Below, one piece after another: positions 42,327-42,685 of a stretch of 42,685 bases of DNA; position 1 is the first letter of the stretch; every line of letters starts with the position of its first letter. The position numbers and the translations under genes are program-made. The stretch is from NCBI GenBank assembly GCA_014379625.1, contig JACMLJ010000029.1:1-42685 (forward strand), written 5' to 3'. The notes beneath the pieces were generated by a model. The model was given only the letters and a program-made list of their open reading frames with translations, was not told the DNA's origin and did no database searches. This stretch comes from Ferruginibacter sp. Its GTDB lineage: Bacteria > Bacteroidota > Bacteroidia > Chitinophagales > Chitinophagaceae.

Positions 42327-42355
42327 AAAAAGCCCCAACACATGTGCCGGGGCTT
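42327..42355 (-). terminator. trp attenuator terminator (3:4 hairpin)
   Basis: On the minus strand AAGCCCC (42355-42349) and GGGGCTT (42336-42330) pair, with inner CACA/TGTG and two G-T pairs extending the stem to about 11-13 bp, followed by TTTTT (42331-42327). It lies 137 bases before the trpE ATG and 34 bases after the leader stop, where an attenuator belongs. The strand and U-tract give it the direction of trpE. Confidence 0.88.
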
Positions 42356-42390
42356 AGAATATTTATAAATACAATAGCGTTGCGACACAT
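42342..42390 (-). promoter_or_regulatory. trp antiterminator pairing (2:3)
   Basis: Operon-strand ATGTGTCG (42390-42383), just behind the leader stop codon, pairs over 8 bases (one G-T) with CGGCACAT (42349-42342), which lies in the left arm of the terminator. The two structures exclude each other. A ribosome stalled at the Trp codons would leave the first segment free; one at the stop codon would cover it. Confidence 0.8.
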
Positions 42391-42443
42391 CAAAATATTG
42401 ACTGCCACCACCAACTATTATTATTTGAATTTATTATTTTCAT
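42390..42443 (-). CDS. trpL: trp operon leader peptide (MKIINSNNNSWWWQSIF)
   Basis: 17-codon ORF on the operon strand whose codons 11-13 are three consecutive TGG (42413-42405), then Q-S-I-F and TGA overlapping the antiterminator segment. The control codons, a stop right at segment 2 and a terminator further on give the complete ribosome-mediated attenuation layout known from Enterobacteriaceae. A weak start context (no Shine-Dalgarno) is usual in Bacteroidota. Confidence 0.9.
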   Translation of the reverse strand: MKIINSNNNSWWWQSIF

Positions 42444-42452
42444 TTGCTGTTG

Positions 42453-42460
42453 CAAAGATG
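42453..42460 (-). promoter_or_regulatory. Candidate -7 box of the trp operon (CATCTTTG)
   Basis: Seven of eight positions match TAnnTTTG, followed by C, 9 bases upstream of the leader ATG. If used, the leader mRNA has a very short 5' end. No clear -33 element. Confidence 0.35.
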
Positions 42461-42609
42461 TAGGCTATTTAATTAAAAAAAAAACTTTTTTGGTAAATTC
42501 GTAAAAATAAAGCGAGATGGTTGCCGCGAAATCAATTCTTTTATGGGCGGGGTTTTAGCACAAATGATCTTCTTTTCTAACGACCAATCTTTTTAATTAA
42601 ATTGAAAAG

Positions 42610-42685
42610 TCAACAATCAACAATCAACAATCAACAATCAACAATCAACAATCAACAATCAACAATCAACAATCAACAATCAACA
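42610..42685. repeat. 7-bp tandem array TCAACAA at the window end
   Basis: About 10.9 perfect copies of TCAACAA reach the last base. A perfect short repeat is a common place for an assembly to stop, so the true array may be longer. The 108 bases before it (42500-42608) contain nothing recognisable. Confidence 0.95.

Noticed and set aside
42610..42685. CRISPR-like repeat
   Set aside because: The unit is 7 bases with no spacers; it is a simple tandem array.

Overview
The window looks like chromosomal DNA of a Bacteroidota bacterium, most likely of the Chitinophagaceae. This rests on gene content (fused SecDF, RmuC, TlpA/DUF4369 thioredoxin, DUF547, DUF4242 and DUF4870 proteins, many short lipoprotein signals), on TAnnTTTG-type -7 promoter boxes, and on families of short intergenic repeats of a kind I associate with this group. 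It is probably a whole assembly contig: it opens inside one gene and ends inside a 7-bp tandem repeat, and its first ~260 bases look A+T-richer and foreign to the rest.

Layout. 1-1857: the tail of a TolC-like gene, the first codons of a lipoprotein (HlyD-type adaptor) and, fused in frame, an arginyl-tRNA synthetase (argS) lacking its N-terminus and interrupted by a TAA; this is either a pseudogene or a chimeric assembly junction. 1985-11467: RmlD-like reductase, pfkA and pyk (glycolysis pair), an NTF2-like protein, a CocE/S15-type exported hydrolase, an SDR lacking the usual YxxxK residues, rmuC and a small unknown gene. 11820-20696: a universal stress protein followed by a co-directional block (DUF2064 transferase, DUF547 lipoprotein, FAD/NAD oxidoreductase, membrane polyferredoxin, processive GT2) in which successive stops and starts overlap; it faces a convergent pair (GT-C transferase and DPM1-like GT2). 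20929-31812: mostly single housekeeping genes (lipoprotein, DUF4242, DUF4870, aspC, serine hydrolase, secDF, iscA-type, unknown, methylmalonyl-CoA mutase-type large subunit).

32012-42443 (all on the minus strand): a tryptophan biosynthesis operon read trpL leader - trpE - trpG - trpD - trpC - trpF - trpF - GNAT - trpB - GNAT - trpA, ending in a TlpA-like thioredoxin. It contains two complete trpF copies side by side and two acetyltransferase genes between trp genes. Upstream of trpE there is a 17-codon leader ORF with three consecutive Trp codons, a perfectly placed antiterminator pairing and an intrinsic terminator: a complete ribosome-mediated attenuator. This is the strongest regulatory finding.

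Between genes there are several repeat families: degenerate 7-bp arrays at seven loci (one inside argS, two forming inverted arms), a REP-like two-hairpin element in three copies (two in a 105-bp tandem duplication that includes the end of a glycosyltransferase gene), and a ~55-bp hairpin element in two copies. No tRNA, rRNA, CRISPR array, insertion sequence or phage gene was recognised.
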